Shown here: positions 1 to 12,300 of the stretch, one piece after another
Layout of the letters: each line of letters opens with the position of its first letter
How positions within the stretch are numbered: the first letter of the stretch is position 1
Assembly: GCA_021029095.1 (NCBI GenBank)
Contig: JAJOHG010000051.1
Coordinates: 124,001-188,000, forward strand
DNA length: 64,000 bases
Reading direction: 5' to 3'
Source: Phellopilus nigrolimitatus
Lineage: Eukaryota > Basidiomycota > Agaricomycetes > Hymenochaetales > Hymenochaetaceae
The notes under the pieces: model-generated
What the model was told of the DNA's origin: nothing
The model's input: only the letters and a program-made list of their open reading frames with translations
Database searches by the model: none
Made by a program: the position numbers and the translations under genes

Positions 1-825
1 ACTTGGGTAGGAGAACATGTCGATCATTAAACTCTGATTTCATGCTTTGGAAACGCCAACGAAAGTGCTCAACGTTGCAGCTGTAATGCCAAGCTTAGCT
101 GGCATGTCCTTCTTTTTTCAGCTTTGATGATCAACGAGCGCGAAATCTGAAAAGCAGGACGTGAGAATACCCAGTAAAAAAGGCGCTGATGCTGAACATC
201 CTGATTTTCAGTAGTCCAGCATCCTAATGAAACGTCCAACGAAGTTCGCACAGTCGCAAGATATACGTTATCTAGGTTTCGCAAAATGCCATCTTTCGGG
301 TGCTGTCTGCGTTTTTTATTCTGGTTACCGGCGGTCTTAGAAGCCGTAATGCTAGCCTACGGCCCAATGGCTACGATTTACCTCTGCATTTCATAACGAT
401 ATGTTATATGTATGTGCTGCCACTGGAAGCATCTAATTCACTTGCCCAGATGGTGTATGTTGCTCGACATTGTCCGTGTTCAGGCCGCTGATTTTATAGA
501 ACTTAGCGTCAAGAAGCCCACCGTCGTATTCGGGCTTGTCCTAGTTCATGTGGGTACTTATATCCACCGACCGGGGACGGTGGGCATCGGGGACGGTGGG
601 TACAGCGAGAAGCGAATTTCCTGTTAGCTTAATCTTACCATTATAATAGGTTTACGAACACGCATGATAATCTCACTTTGGGATTGCGCACTGCCGTTCA
701 CAGCTCAGTTCGTTTAGCCCGAGAGCTTCGCAAAACAAGACCATCACGTACCGCCATGATCGCATGCGTTCGAATCGATCTTTTATTCTCGTTGCGCCCA
801 AATGACTTCAGTCCGTTTGCTGAAG
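1..825. other. no gene recognised
   Basis: No reading frame here has an ATG start, splice pattern or family motif that I can support. It precedes the TATA box and start of the P450 gene. Confidence 0.5.
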
Positions 826-833
826 TATAAATA
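826..833 (+). promoter_or_regulatory. TATA box of the P450 gene
   Basis: A TATAAATA octamer lies 82 bp upstream of the ATG at 915. The F-box-like gene at 57.4 kb has the same octamer at almost the same distance, which supports both starts. The promoter role is inferred from position. Confidence 0.45.
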
Positions 834-914
834 CACATCATGATGTTGTCTGTATCGGCATGACTCCCATAAAACTCAGCATTAGTTGTGCACTATCGCT
901 AGCAGCATAGGAGA

Positions 915-3128
915 ATGTTCGACCCTTTGAGCCACGGTTCTTTACAGCTTGCGCTGCCAGTGCTTGCCTTGACCTTATTGGCACAAAAACTAATGGTTTG
1001 CATCATATCTCGTGCCCGAACCTATAGCCCTAACACACTCTGCGAACATACAGAAGCATCGACGAACCGACAAGACATCTTGTCCCCCAGTCGTCCAGAT
1101 TTCTGTACTTTTTTCCGAATATCGTTTGACCTTCCCCTTGTTAATTTAAACTAAATCCTAGGCAGAAGAGATTTTCCTTAACCCACGAGCGGCCTATGAA
1201 AATGCTCTCAAGGATTTCGGGCATATCGTTGCTGTTCAACGGAAGGGAAGGGTGAGTGATCCTAACAGCACTCAATGGGGCCCGTGTATTGCGGAGACTT
1301 TGTATCTGATTTCATCGAATTCCAGCTTGAATACATCGTTGATGATACACTAACACATGAGGTTTTGACATCGAATTCAGCCTTTAGCTTCGAGGAGGGC
1401 ACTGCTACCGTACGTAGACGCAATACATATCCCGCATTGCTACTAAAAATAAAATAAAATCTAGATCCTCAACCTGCATTACTTTTATAGGCTTTCTGGA
1501 TCCTTTTTCGAGGATCTCGACGACCTCGTGCGCAACGGGATCGTTGCGCGAATGTCATTGATTGTAGAACAAGGTGAGTTTATCTTCGAGAATGCAAAAT
1601 GTTTACGAAGCTCATGATCGCGCCTTCAGTGTTTCCGATTTTCTTGAGGCACACTAGTGGACTTATGGGATCAACGCACAATAAAACGAGCTCCGATAGT
1701 CCTGCTCTACCTGTGGATATCTTTGACCTTGCGCATAAGAGCATCTCTGAGGCTATGACTCTTACAATTCTGGGACCCGTGCGTCATTTACTAATTTTAC
1801 TGATAGTGAGGCTTGATAATGTTTCTCTAAGAAATTCGTCACTGAAAGGAATCTCGCCATCGTCGAGAAAGTCGCTAAAGAGATCGCCGAACTCACCGGC
1901 TTGTACCAGAACAGGTCCTTGTGGGCGCGTTCATTCCCCGGCGTGTGGAAACTAGTTACATGGTAAGTCAGTGTGCAAGCACTCGCAAGACATTAATCTG
2001 ATTACTCGCAGGACGCGTGTGATAGTCACATCAATTGTCCCCTTCTTCTTTGCAATAGGTCCTCAAGTATGGGAAGAACTACATCCGAACACGGATTACC
2101 AGACTGAATTCGATGATGAGGACGTGGAAGTGAGTAATTAAATATTCATTGGATGGGACTAGTCTAAGCTATGAGTTGTAGGGGAGTGTTTTGGAGTATC
2201 TTTCTCGGAAGAATCTGAGGCAGCCATCGGTCAAAGGTCGCATGTCCATGATAACAACATTTTTACGCGTCATGAGTCTTATCTTAGGGTTGGTGCTCGC
2301 AGTTTATTCTCGATATGTTATATTAAATTTCTTCCCCCCTTTTTCCAAGAATTGTCTTTGCTTCTGTGCACCAGACGTGAGTTGAGATTCAGGTGTTTGA
2401 CGATCGTACTTCATTAAAAATATTGCAGGGCGTCGGTTGTTGTGTGGATTGTTTTCGAGATCGCCGCCCGTCCAGAGTACATTCCAGCCCTGAGAGACGA
2501 GATGATCTCTAGTGCAGCTGTCGATCCAATAACGAAGCATCCCGCCGCTAGTTATGAGGCTCTCCAAAACGCAGAGTATCTCGATTCTTTCGTACGAGAA
2601 GTCATGCGCACAAAAGGAGATACTCTGAGTACATGCAGAAAGACCACGCAAGACGTTACGATCGGGGAATATAAAATACCGAAAGGTATGTCTAGCATTT
2701 TAAGAGTACTGGTTTAAGTGTACGACTTCGCCTGAACAAAACAAACAGGCTTTCTAGTCATTCCAATGGCGACTCTTTCACATTCGAGTACGAAGTATCA
2801 CGGCGCGGACGCTGCGGAATTCAACGGCGAACGATGGGTCTCTACCGGAAAACAGGCGGTCAAGCTTAGCACCTCGTACTTCCCGTTCGGTCTGGGTCGC
2901 TGGGCGTGCCCTGGGAGAGTACTCGCGGTTGCAGGCATGTTTCCATTTTTCCTATTTCTCGTAAGCATTCAACTGACTACCGGCACAGAGATCAAAATGA
3001 TTGTATGGGCAATACTTTGCCAAGCGACTCCTATTCTCGAGGGAAACTCTTATCGCATCGTCGACCCTCTCAACACCACCTCAGTGCCTCCTGAGGGCAA
3101 TCTAATGCTTCTTCCGCTAGATGGATAA
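915..3128 (+). CDS. cytochrome P450 monooxygenase, multi-exon
   Basis: Haem-thiolate monooxygenase, probably anchored in the ER by the hydrophobic N-terminus after the ATG at 915. The C-terminal half is clear. The I-helix has FASVHQT, reached by splicing out 2289-2349 and 2377-2428. The K-helix ExxR appears as EVMR near 2600, and the haem-binding loop FGLGRWACPG ends near 2920 with its Cys present. Introns 2686-2748 and 2935-2988 join conserved blocks in frame; the second uses a GC donor. The N-terminal half is weaker. Likely exons include 1162-1251 and 1326-1409, but the junction into about 1491 does not keep frame with an obvious canonical splice. That half may be mis-modelled or degenerate. 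The subfamily was not assigned. The acyltransferase and fatty-acid dioxygenase downstream suggest a lipid substrate, which is inference only. Confidence 0.8.
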
Positions 3129-3690
3129 GTTCATTAGCTACCTTTACTTGTTTTGTATTCTTCGATAATTCCACATGTATTATATTATCTCTAACCAATG
3201 TGGATTTGCTCTAAAAGTTCTGTTCTATATCCCGACATCCCGCCACCTTCCCTCCGCAAAACATAATAAATGGAGTAAAGAGAAGAACGAGGTTGAGAGA
3301 GACGAAGGGCCGAAATGCAATTTTGAAGAGTTATAGTATATGCGCCCAAGGAGGACCAATTTGGATTTAGCCTCCTAGTTTATTCTCTAATAATGTATAA
3401 ATCTCTTGTCTGAAGTGGGAACCGACTTCATGCGCCACGGCAATTTCGACTTCGCACTAATGATCAATAGGCAAAGCAGACTACCGACCTAATAATCTTC
3501 CCTGTCGATTCCGACTAGTTCATACAGCTGTGTGTATTTGTTCAGGACTAATAATACACTGTTTATACACACATACATCGGTGTGGAATTGGACAAAGCC
3601 AGAGACGGTCACAAATCAATGATTGAAAAAAAGGAAAATCGAAAAAAGTAGGAATCCAGCTCAAAGTAAAGCAAACCAATTGCTGAGCAT
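3129..3690. other. convergent intergenic region
   Basis: This is the space between the 3' ends of the P450 (+) and MYND (-) genes. It is AT-rich with no supported gene. It should hold both polyadenylation regions. Confidence 0.5.
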
Positions 3691-6600
3691 TCAATCTATC
3701 TCGAGCATGATGGCGAGGAAGAGCAAGGCGAGAACAAGGCTGGTGACTACGATGTAAATGGTAAAGATGACAAAGCCGCAAACATGGACGCCCACCGCTG
3801 CGAAGGCCACGAGCGCATCGCGCGCATTGATTAAGCATTCGCTCGCCTGTATTGAATCTGAAAGTTCCCGAAGAACGGAGAGGAATAAGACAGATGAACA
3901 TGCACTTCCTGTTCCTTGACGCACGCACCATTTTTTAGTGCCCTAATCACCGCTGAGACTGGATAGGAGTTGCAAGAAAGGAAATGCACCACTAGATGCA
4001 CTACGGACTTAGTAGAGCCGGTAGCAAGAACAGGGTCTCCGTCAATCCTGGTATTCTTGGCGGGTGCATGGTCTGTCTCTTTGTGTTCATCCAGGTTGAT
4101 CGCACAAGATGGCAATGGCACACAACCAGCCGCAACAAAGCCGATGTCGATACGAGGCACTTCGACAGGCTCATGTGTGTCAATGGTAATCTGCGGTCCA
4201 TCCTGGGGGGTCTCCGATTCACGTGGCCGGGAGGACGCGGCGGTAAAATCCTGAATACCCTCCTGAGCGGCCTCCACAGACTCATCCATCACCTTTTCGC
4301 GTCTATGCAATGCCCGAGGTGACGGAAGCGCGTCGTAAAATACCCTAGGACCATCTGGCATGCTTGTCACCGACAAGGCAGTAGGACTCCCATTGCCCGT
4401 ATCAGAACCTATTTCCTTCGGTTTTGCTTGGACGTCAGAGCTGTTACTCGGCGTTACTGTAAATGCGGATGGAACGGTTAGAAGACGGCCGCGTTGCCAT
4501 CGTTTAGTGCTAACGATAGTTTCGACGCACCGATAAGCGTGTCGTCTCCTTCCGCGTTCAAGTCCAAATCAGAATCGGCAGGGTTTGGATATTGGCGTCC
4601 GACGAGGGTGTTCAGATGATTGCTCGTATCCCTCAGCAGAAACACGTTCTCGACGACATCATCCTTCGCATCCTCAATCTTGGTTCCTTTTTTGGAGCTC
4701 AGCATATATGTTTCTTTGCATACATTGATGCCATCGCCATCGCCATCGCCAGGAAGCCCACATACAGCGAGCACGGCGGCATCGAGTCGCGCAATAAGGT
4801 TCTTCGTGAAGGGCCCAGCCATCCAAGGAGAGTTTGCTGGGCCCGTCAGAGCGCCCATATGGTCGAGCACGCGGTCGATGTTATCCTGAGCGGTCTCTAG
4901 CGGGCGGGCGTCTACGCCACGAGCGGGAATGCGGAACGACTTAGGAACGGATTCGCAACTGGCAGTAGTCTGAAACCATTCATACACGCTGGACCGCTGG
5001 CTAAAAATGTGCGGCCTCAATGAGTTGAAATAATCGATGTGGACGAGCATGGCTTCCCCGCAATGACGTTCTAATTGTTGATTAATAGTGTGCTGATTGT
5101 CGAGCCACGAGCGCTCTGTCAAGACAAGACGGCGCCAGTCGAACATGCTGATCACTGGCGGGACGATAGACAAATTGACATAGACTCCCAATTTATCGAT
5201 GGACTTTCCCGGACAGAGCATGCCCAGAACGCTCCGTAATCCAGGTAGGTGGCGATATATATTACACTTCGCAAGAAAGACGATGAATCTTAGGACTCGT
5301 CCGTCCATTCTATGACCTACTGCTATTCAGGATTGCGGTTAAAACTGGGGTGACTAAAGCACATACCTTTGTCAAGATCAGCCTTCTGTGCACATTCCTC
5401 TCGATGACCGTTAGACTTCCAGGCATCGACATGACATTCCCTTGAGCAGTACGTTGCGAAGCTGCACCCAGCACACCTTTTGAGATATGACAGGTTCATT
5501 TCCTTTTGGCACTAAACCATCGTTCGTCAACAAGTGCGTAGAAACGAGGAAGTAACATGCGAACATTATTGCAGACCGACACTCTTCCGACAAGATCAAA
5601 GACACGTTTGAACACCAGTCTTTCGGCCGCGAGACTTTCGAACCGGAGCCAGGAATCCCGCAATTTACTGTGCATTATCTTCTCCTGAAGCACTTCACAG
5701 CTAAGTCTTGCTAAGGCCTCAGCAGTGGCCTCGATGACAGACGGATAAATAAGCAAACGTGAAAGAGATGCTAAGAGCAGAGAAAGCTGGTCATGCAGAT
5801 CGCAAGCCATGGGAAAAGAGTCAATCTCCGCGCTTAGGTCTACGATGGCCTCTAGAAGGTTATGTCGCAGCATCCGAGAGATCTGGTGATCGCCATCCGG
5901 CGAACGCGCAATAACGCCAAAAAATGAGATACACCTGTTAATTGCGTAGTCCCGGTCCATCGAAGCGAAACGCGTATACAAGCTGCAATCTTCGGTCGGC
6001 TTCACAAGGCCTTCAGATGTTGATGAGAGTTTGGAGAATGCCTTAGCAATGGTCAACACGCCTTTCTCTGACAAGACAGAAGATCCAACAGCGTGCTGAG
6101 TACCCAGACCAAACAACGCAGCTGCGTTCGTGTAAATAGCTAACTTGATTTGATGTTCAGTTGGGACCTTGTATTCCGACTTTACGCGACCGAGTACCAG
6201 TTTTGCAACGTTATCAGAGTAGCCTTCGTTGTGTTTAGTCACATATTCCAGAAAGACATAGTAGCGCTCGGGAGTATTGCACAAAGTATCACCAAGGAGT
6301 TTGAGAACTAGATTTGTTGCAGAACATCGGCTGTATTTTGAAGCATACCCTTCATGAGACCAGAGAATCGACAGTGTCTCTAGAATATCGTCGTTACCGA
6401 GCATTTCTCTGGTATTAGCAGCGATATCCAGACTGCAAGACTGTAACGTGCCAAGTACCATCGTAAGTTTTCCGATATATTTCCTTATAGAAGCACAATT
6501 CTTCGGAAGCGTCGTAAGAGCTACTGAGGATGTCTTTAAGCCGGCGATTATTGTGTTCCAGTGTGCGTCCACTTTAGACTTGTACTCGGATGGCTGCTCG

Positions 6601-6935
6601 GCAAAGAGATGGGGCAGCAGCTTTCCGATGACCGATAAGATCAAGACGAGAAAAGACAGATTGTCAAGCTGCAAATTAACGATGTGCTTTTCGAGAAGAA
6701 GACAGAAAGTATTGAGGGCGTCGAAGATCACGCCAGGCGGAAGTAAGCCCGGATTGAAGAATACGGCGTCAGTATTGGCAATTTTTCTTCGCGGTCGAGA
6801 CTAGACAGCATTGAATAAAATTCTAAATTTCAAAGGTGAAGTGGATATGCGCACCTTTTCGGGGACATAATTCGCCAACACGGACATAGACTTGGAGGAC
6901 GCAATTGTGCTATCGCAATCGGATGTAGACGCCAT
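3691..6935 (-). CDS. MYND zinc-finger protein with C-terminal membrane anchor
   Basis: Six exons (6935-6855, 6800-5565, 5511-5367, 5319-4531, 4456-3929, 3857-3691) join in phase to a 981-residue protein. The first 436 residues are helical and repeat-like. They are followed by a complete MYND zinc finger at about 437-479: CNNC, then CAGC, YCSREC, and a final HREEC. The first CxxC pair is split by the intron 5512-5564, and removing that intron restores the motif. The region from about 480 to 920 is not recognised and becomes polar and low-complexity. The last 30 or so residues form one strongly hydrophobic helix ending six bases before the stop, which looks like a tail anchor. MYND fingers bind proline-rich partner peptides and are usually in soluble proteins, so the anchor is unusual. 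The gene is divergent from the acyltransferase gene. Confidence 0.82.
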
Positions 6936-7490
6936 GTCAAAGATGAAATGAGCACAGGAGACAGTTTTGGTATTGCAGAGTTCGAATAAACAAGAAAGTG
7001 AACTGAAAGAGTAGTAACAGTGTGTGTGGCAGGAAGAGAACGACCACCAAAGTAATATCGCGTGGCAGCACAACGCTCATTACATAACAGTTTATAATGC
7101 ACGTAATTCCCAAATTTGGATAGCGGTGCACTTCGGTCCTTCTCGCTAGCCGCTCTCACCCACGCATAAACCTGCTCATGCATGCCTCTTAATCCTCTCA
7201 CGAGAATGACTGTTAGTCATCTGGCTTTCGCGGCTCCCCCGCGGATTTATGTGCGCGACTTCGTATGCATCAAAGTCCGGTTTACAACGTAAGTTCATCT
7301 AATTGTTTTCTCGCGGTGGGTTTATAAAGGATACTTACCTTCAAGCGGGTTTTAGTGCAGCTTTTTATCTCGAATCCTTGACTGCGTTGACTAGCGATCT
7401 TTCAAAAATCATTCTGACTTTGTAAGAGTGCCCTCTACATTTCTGATTATGCTTATGTGATCTTGCATCACAGTGACCTCTTGCTTCAAG
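6936..7490. promoter_or_regulatory. shared divergent promoter region
   Basis: This 555-bp gap separates the starts of the MYND gene (-) and the acyltransferase gene (+). A TATAAAGG-like box is at 7323-7330, upstream of the plus-strand start. Shared control of the two genes is possible but is inferred only from layout. Confidence 0.4.
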
Positions 7491-8923
7491 ATGTCTAGCG
7501 ACGACATATTTAGGCCTGCGGGTGAGAGCGCATTGCTTCGACTCCTTGGACTTCTTTCGGCCTTCTAATCCGTGTTTTCTGGCTCTCAGGCTTACTGGAG
7601 CGGTACCACATGACCCGCCAATACCTAAGATTAGACTCCTGTGTTGTTGTCGCGGGGCAATTCATCGGCTCCTCTGACGAACGTTTGACAACAGATGCTG
7701 TCTACGCTGCGCTCGTTCACGCTATCCACGCGCACGCTGCGCTCTCCGTAAGGATCATGAATGAAGCCGGCCCGGCGCCTGCGTTCTGTCGCATGCCCGC
7801 TATCGATCTGGAAAGAGTCGTGCGTTTTTTAGACACCGACGCGGGGGACATGAACATGATTGCCGAGGGCGAGTTCATGAACCCCATCGACCCGTCCAAG
7901 GATCTCCCGCTTTGGCGACTTACTGTTACTAACGATAACGTGGTCGTATTTGCGTGGCACCATACCACCGGTGATGGGCAGAGTGGCCTTGCAGTCCTCC
8001 GCACCTATACTGAGCGGCTTGAACACCAAAGACGCGTCCTGCTCCCGACAAGATTTCCGAGCAGTCAAGGCCCCGGCAGAGCTGAAGCTGACAGCTCCTC
8101 TCGAAGAGTTGACGGACTTATCCATCTCATTTATGACATTTGTACATGCACTCTGGGGCCTTATAATTCCGCCGTCTTTGAGATTGAGGAGTGTCTGGAC
8201 AGGAAACAAAACTTTGACAACGGTTCCTGCGACGCGCAAGACAAATGCTCGTTTTATCTCCATCTCCGCAGTTTCGGTTTCGCGCCTTCTCTCATCTGCC
8301 AGAGCTCACGATACGACTCTGACCGCAGTCCTATACATCCTCGGTGTCTCGGCCCTCTCGAAGTTGATATCCAAGCAGCCGGGAAACGAAAGGTTTAAGC
8401 GCATATCGACGTTCGTCGCCGTTTCCTTCCGCTCGCTTGTGAAGGTGCCCATCACGGCCATGTGCGAGCTCGTCTCCGCGTACCACACTGAGGAGCCATT
8501 CCTCACTGGATTCTCGTGGGAGAAGGCGGCAGCGTATTCCAAAAGGTTGCACAAGGCCGTCCCAAAGACGCGCGAAACTATTGGTTTAATAAAGCTCCTA
8601 AACGGAGATTACGAGGGGTTCTTCAAAAGTAAGCTCGGCAAGAAGCGAGGGGTTAGTATGGAGCTTTCGAACCTCGGTCTATTCAAAACCGACGTCGACG
8701 GGGGAACAGCTCCTCCGAGAAGGCCTGGCGGATTGGAGGCGCATACTTCGCACAGGACGACGGAGTCGTTGGTGGAACCTTGAAGATGAACATGGTTGGC
8801 AGTCCCAATGGTGAAGTCAACATCTCCGTCACATGGGGCGACGGAACGGTGGACGATGCGTTTGCGGAGGCATTCGTGAAGGATCTAGGAATCGCTGTTG
8901 AGGAGTTGTCGAACAAGAGTTAG
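7491..8923 (+). CDS. alcohol O-acetyltransferase-like acyltransferase, two apparent frameshifts
   Basis: Probable CoA-dependent acyltransferase of the alcohol acetyltransferase/condensation-like fold, about 450 residues. Exon 1 is 7491-7521, then a 68-bp intron (7522-7589). The active-site HxxxD motif lies within HHTTGDG near 7960, and a conserved-looking SNLG stretch lies near 8670. The reading frame breaks twice without a usable intron. The frame carrying the HxxxD motif ends near 8021 and the next homologous block continues one base later. At the five-G run 8700-8704 the frame returns to the original one. Both protein-like blocks are long, so the breaks are recent mutations or sequence errors. 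The stop at 8921-8923 belongs to the final frame. The family call is from motifs; the substrate is unknown. Confidence 0.65.
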
Positions 8924-9339
8924 GTTAATACTCCAGTTCGATCATCAAGACCTTCTGCACTTTGAGTAGGCTGAGTCGCAGGCTTGGACTTGCTTAAAAT
9001 ATTGTTCATCTGCTGTGTACTTCAGCTATAACGGGTCCAAAAAGATGAATCTTTTGGTTTAATTTCCTTATTTTGATGAATGTTATTGCGGTTCGGAGAA
9101 TAATGTCACGTCGCCACATCTTGCAATGTGCCATAGCAATAGCATTATATGAACAGCACGGTTTATCAAACAGGTATATTTTTGTGCAAGCACAATGCAT
9201 ACACATAGCACAAAGCCACGTATTTGAGCGCTCCTCCTGCACATACGAGTGCCTTCATGATTAACGGTAAACATGGTTGAACATATTGATGAAGAGAACG
9301 AAAGTGACAGGCATCAAGACCGAATCGCCGAGGAACTAC
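8924..9339. other. convergent intergenic region
   Basis: This stretch separates the 3' ends of the acyltransferase and dioxygenase genes. No supported gene is present. Confidence 0.5.
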
Positions 9340-12300
9340 CTATGCGTCGTACTTAACAAAGGAACCACATCAACCTTGGTTTATCCAAAAAAGAAAAAAG
9401 AAAAACCACCCGACGGAAACTCACCTGAAGGATCAAGGACGTCGCCCAAGGCACGGGGTCCATGTTCTTGTCGAGATATTGATAGTACTCCGTGCCATTG
9501 ATGTTGTAGGGGAACCTACCCGAAAGCGTCAAAAAATGGCGGAAAGGGAGACTTAGTTCTCGTAGTGCTCTCACCTCTTGAGTTTCCCAGACATCCCGGG
9601 CGAGCGGCGCAAGTTCGGCAGGGCGAAGACAGTCTGCAGTACAGAGCCCATCACCTTTTTTGCCAGTCATGGTCATTGTCAGTCGCCAGAATAAGGAGAA
9701 AGACAAAGCAGGGGACGAACAGAGTAGACGAAGGTGTTCCCAAACTGACCTGAAGTATGTTTATTTAGCGTAAGAAATGCAGAAGTCTAAAGCGACCCGT
9801 ACCTGCTGATGCCGTCGCCAGGTCAGATACAGGTCGGGCGTGGCGAGATGTATCAATCTTAGTGGGATTTGGGAAGACCTCGGGCTAGACAAGATGTATT
9901 TGTTACATGCTTGAACCAAACAATCTTGGGGCACTCACATTGAGGTTGGCTTTGGCGATACTTAGGAACAGCCGCTCGTTCACTTCCACGGAGAACTCGC
10001 CGATTTGCTTGTCAGAACGCGCATTCCCTAGAGAAGGTCAGCAGACCGTTTAAGAAAAGAAGGGTGTTAGGGACGCACTGTATACACCAGCAAAGGGTGG
10101 ATCGATTCCTGTAAACGAGATAAGCCCTGGAAGGAAGTTTTAAAGCCTAGATCAAACGAACTCAATGCTTCGCGAGCGAGGGAGTGAGCTTTCGAGTCAA
10201 TATTCTGAATCTCAGAGCGATGAGGTGCGTCAAGATACAGGTTGACCATGTTGATCATAGCTGGAGTGATACTCGTGTCAATAAAACATGTGCAGGCAAG
10301 TAACGAAGCTTTAAATCTGACCCTGAGAGAGCTCCACCGTAGCGACGACGGCAATCGAGAGAATACTGTTCGCGAGTTCCTCGATGGGCTTGCCTGTCGC
10401 GACTAGTTTCTCTATGAACTCCTGACTCGTCTTCTTCTGGTTAGAGAACATGGAGCCGAGGATTCCGACTAACGATAGCTGAAATATTCAAAGAAGTTAG
10501 GAACAGTTGTGTCAGCTTGATTTACAAAAATGCTATTAAGATGAGGAAGGAGATGCTCACGCGTCCGCCGCTGACAGTGCGCAAGTTCGATTTGATAACG
10601 CGCAGTATGTCCTCTGCGTTCTTGCGCGCACGGTCCTCAGTGTTCAGTTCCTTCGCAGGGTCGGACTCGAGGAAGATAAACCTGACGTGCTGGTCAAAAT
10701 GGGAGACGCAAAACGAGAGAACGGGCCGACATACTCGTAGATATCCCCGAGGATAGTGAAGAGCTCCTTGTCCGTCCACTCTCCATCTGGGTTCTCGGCA
10801 GACCTGAGAGAGATTCCACACTACCGAAAAAGTTCAGTATTCATCAAAGCAAAAGACACCACAAGATGGATTAAAAAAAGCCCTACAATCTCGGATGCCA
10901 CCCAGTGAATTGGAATCATTTTTAGCACCGCAGAAATATCGATGTTCTTCGTCTTGTTGCCAGAAAGGAAGTACGAATCGCGCGCGATGACGTGCTCTGC
11001 GGCCTGCTGGAAGCGCCGCACAACCTTCTCAAGCGAGCCTTGCTGGCCAATGAGAATGTCCAGCACGGCCTTCTGGTCAGTGAGTCCCTCGTCTGTCTGG
11101 TCGTACGCGATGAAGAAGCTGCGGAAACAATAAGCACCCGAGGGACAAAAGAAAGTAGAGTTGCTAAAACAGACCCATGGCCTTTCACAACCGCGCCCAC
11201 GCGATTCGCATACGGCGGGCGGAACGCTGCCGTGTCCTTCAGCATGCCCGCCACGAGCGGGTACTCAGAAACAACATGCGTTACCGGTGCAGCCGTCGGG
11301 CGGTCGAAATTATACCTTTCGCGCACACCCAGCTTGTCCGTGTACCCGGTCATCGCGTCAGGCGTCATAAGCGGGAACCACGTGTACGTGGAGTCGCTCG
11401 TGTACTCGCCCGGAAGCGTGCGGAGGAAAAGGCGACCGAGCATTGAGCCGAAGCCGGGGTTCGTAGTGTCGCGCGCGCAGTCGCGGAGGCCCCACGAGGT
11501 GTAGTTGTACGGCGTCATATCTGTCGTATAGAAGCGGTCGCCGCGCGTGAGCGAGATGGCGTCCGCGAGGATTGCCCGCGAGATAGTGTACCCAGGGCAA
11601 AGTCCCGCGCCATCGATGAGAGGCTTCGCTTCCTCGGCTTGCAGTCCGACTGAGGGGTAAAGAAGTCAGGGAGAAGCATTGCTAGGCTAGTAGACAAGGG
11701 TTCCATACATACCGTAAAGCTCGAGATTGTTGATATCGCCGTAATACAGCTTTGAGGCCGCTTCCGCAATCTCCGGGTTCGAGTTCCATTCCGAGAAGCT
11801 TGAATAGGCTTTTTGAAATAGTTAGCACGTGCCTTTCTTCGAAAACTCTCAGAAGCGCTACTTTTGAGTCCCAGGAACTACGATAAAGTGTCAAACGAAT
11901 TCCAGAAAAGAACTGGACACCGCTTACCTTTCGGAAATCGTTGAGGGAGCACACTCCCCACCGCCTGCTTTGTTCTATGCCCATGATTTCGTTGAGACGC
12001 ATCACTGAAGGGGTTCCACGCGCCTTGAAGGCCGACGCTGGGTGCGAGGTTGCGTCTTGCAGAACGCGAGCGAGATCCGCATCCGAGAAGGAGCCATCAG
12101 CCTGGCGCTTCAAACTGTATAATTAAATGAAGAAAAAAATAGAAGTCAAGACATGAAAGATTGGCATAAATAAACTACTAGAACTTACTCGCCGAATGTC
12201 CAATGCTCGCAGCCAGGATCCATTTGCTGCGCTGCCGCCGCAGCGTATCTGAAGTCTTTTGGCGTGACCTCCTCAGGGTTCTTCCCTTGGAAGAATTTCT

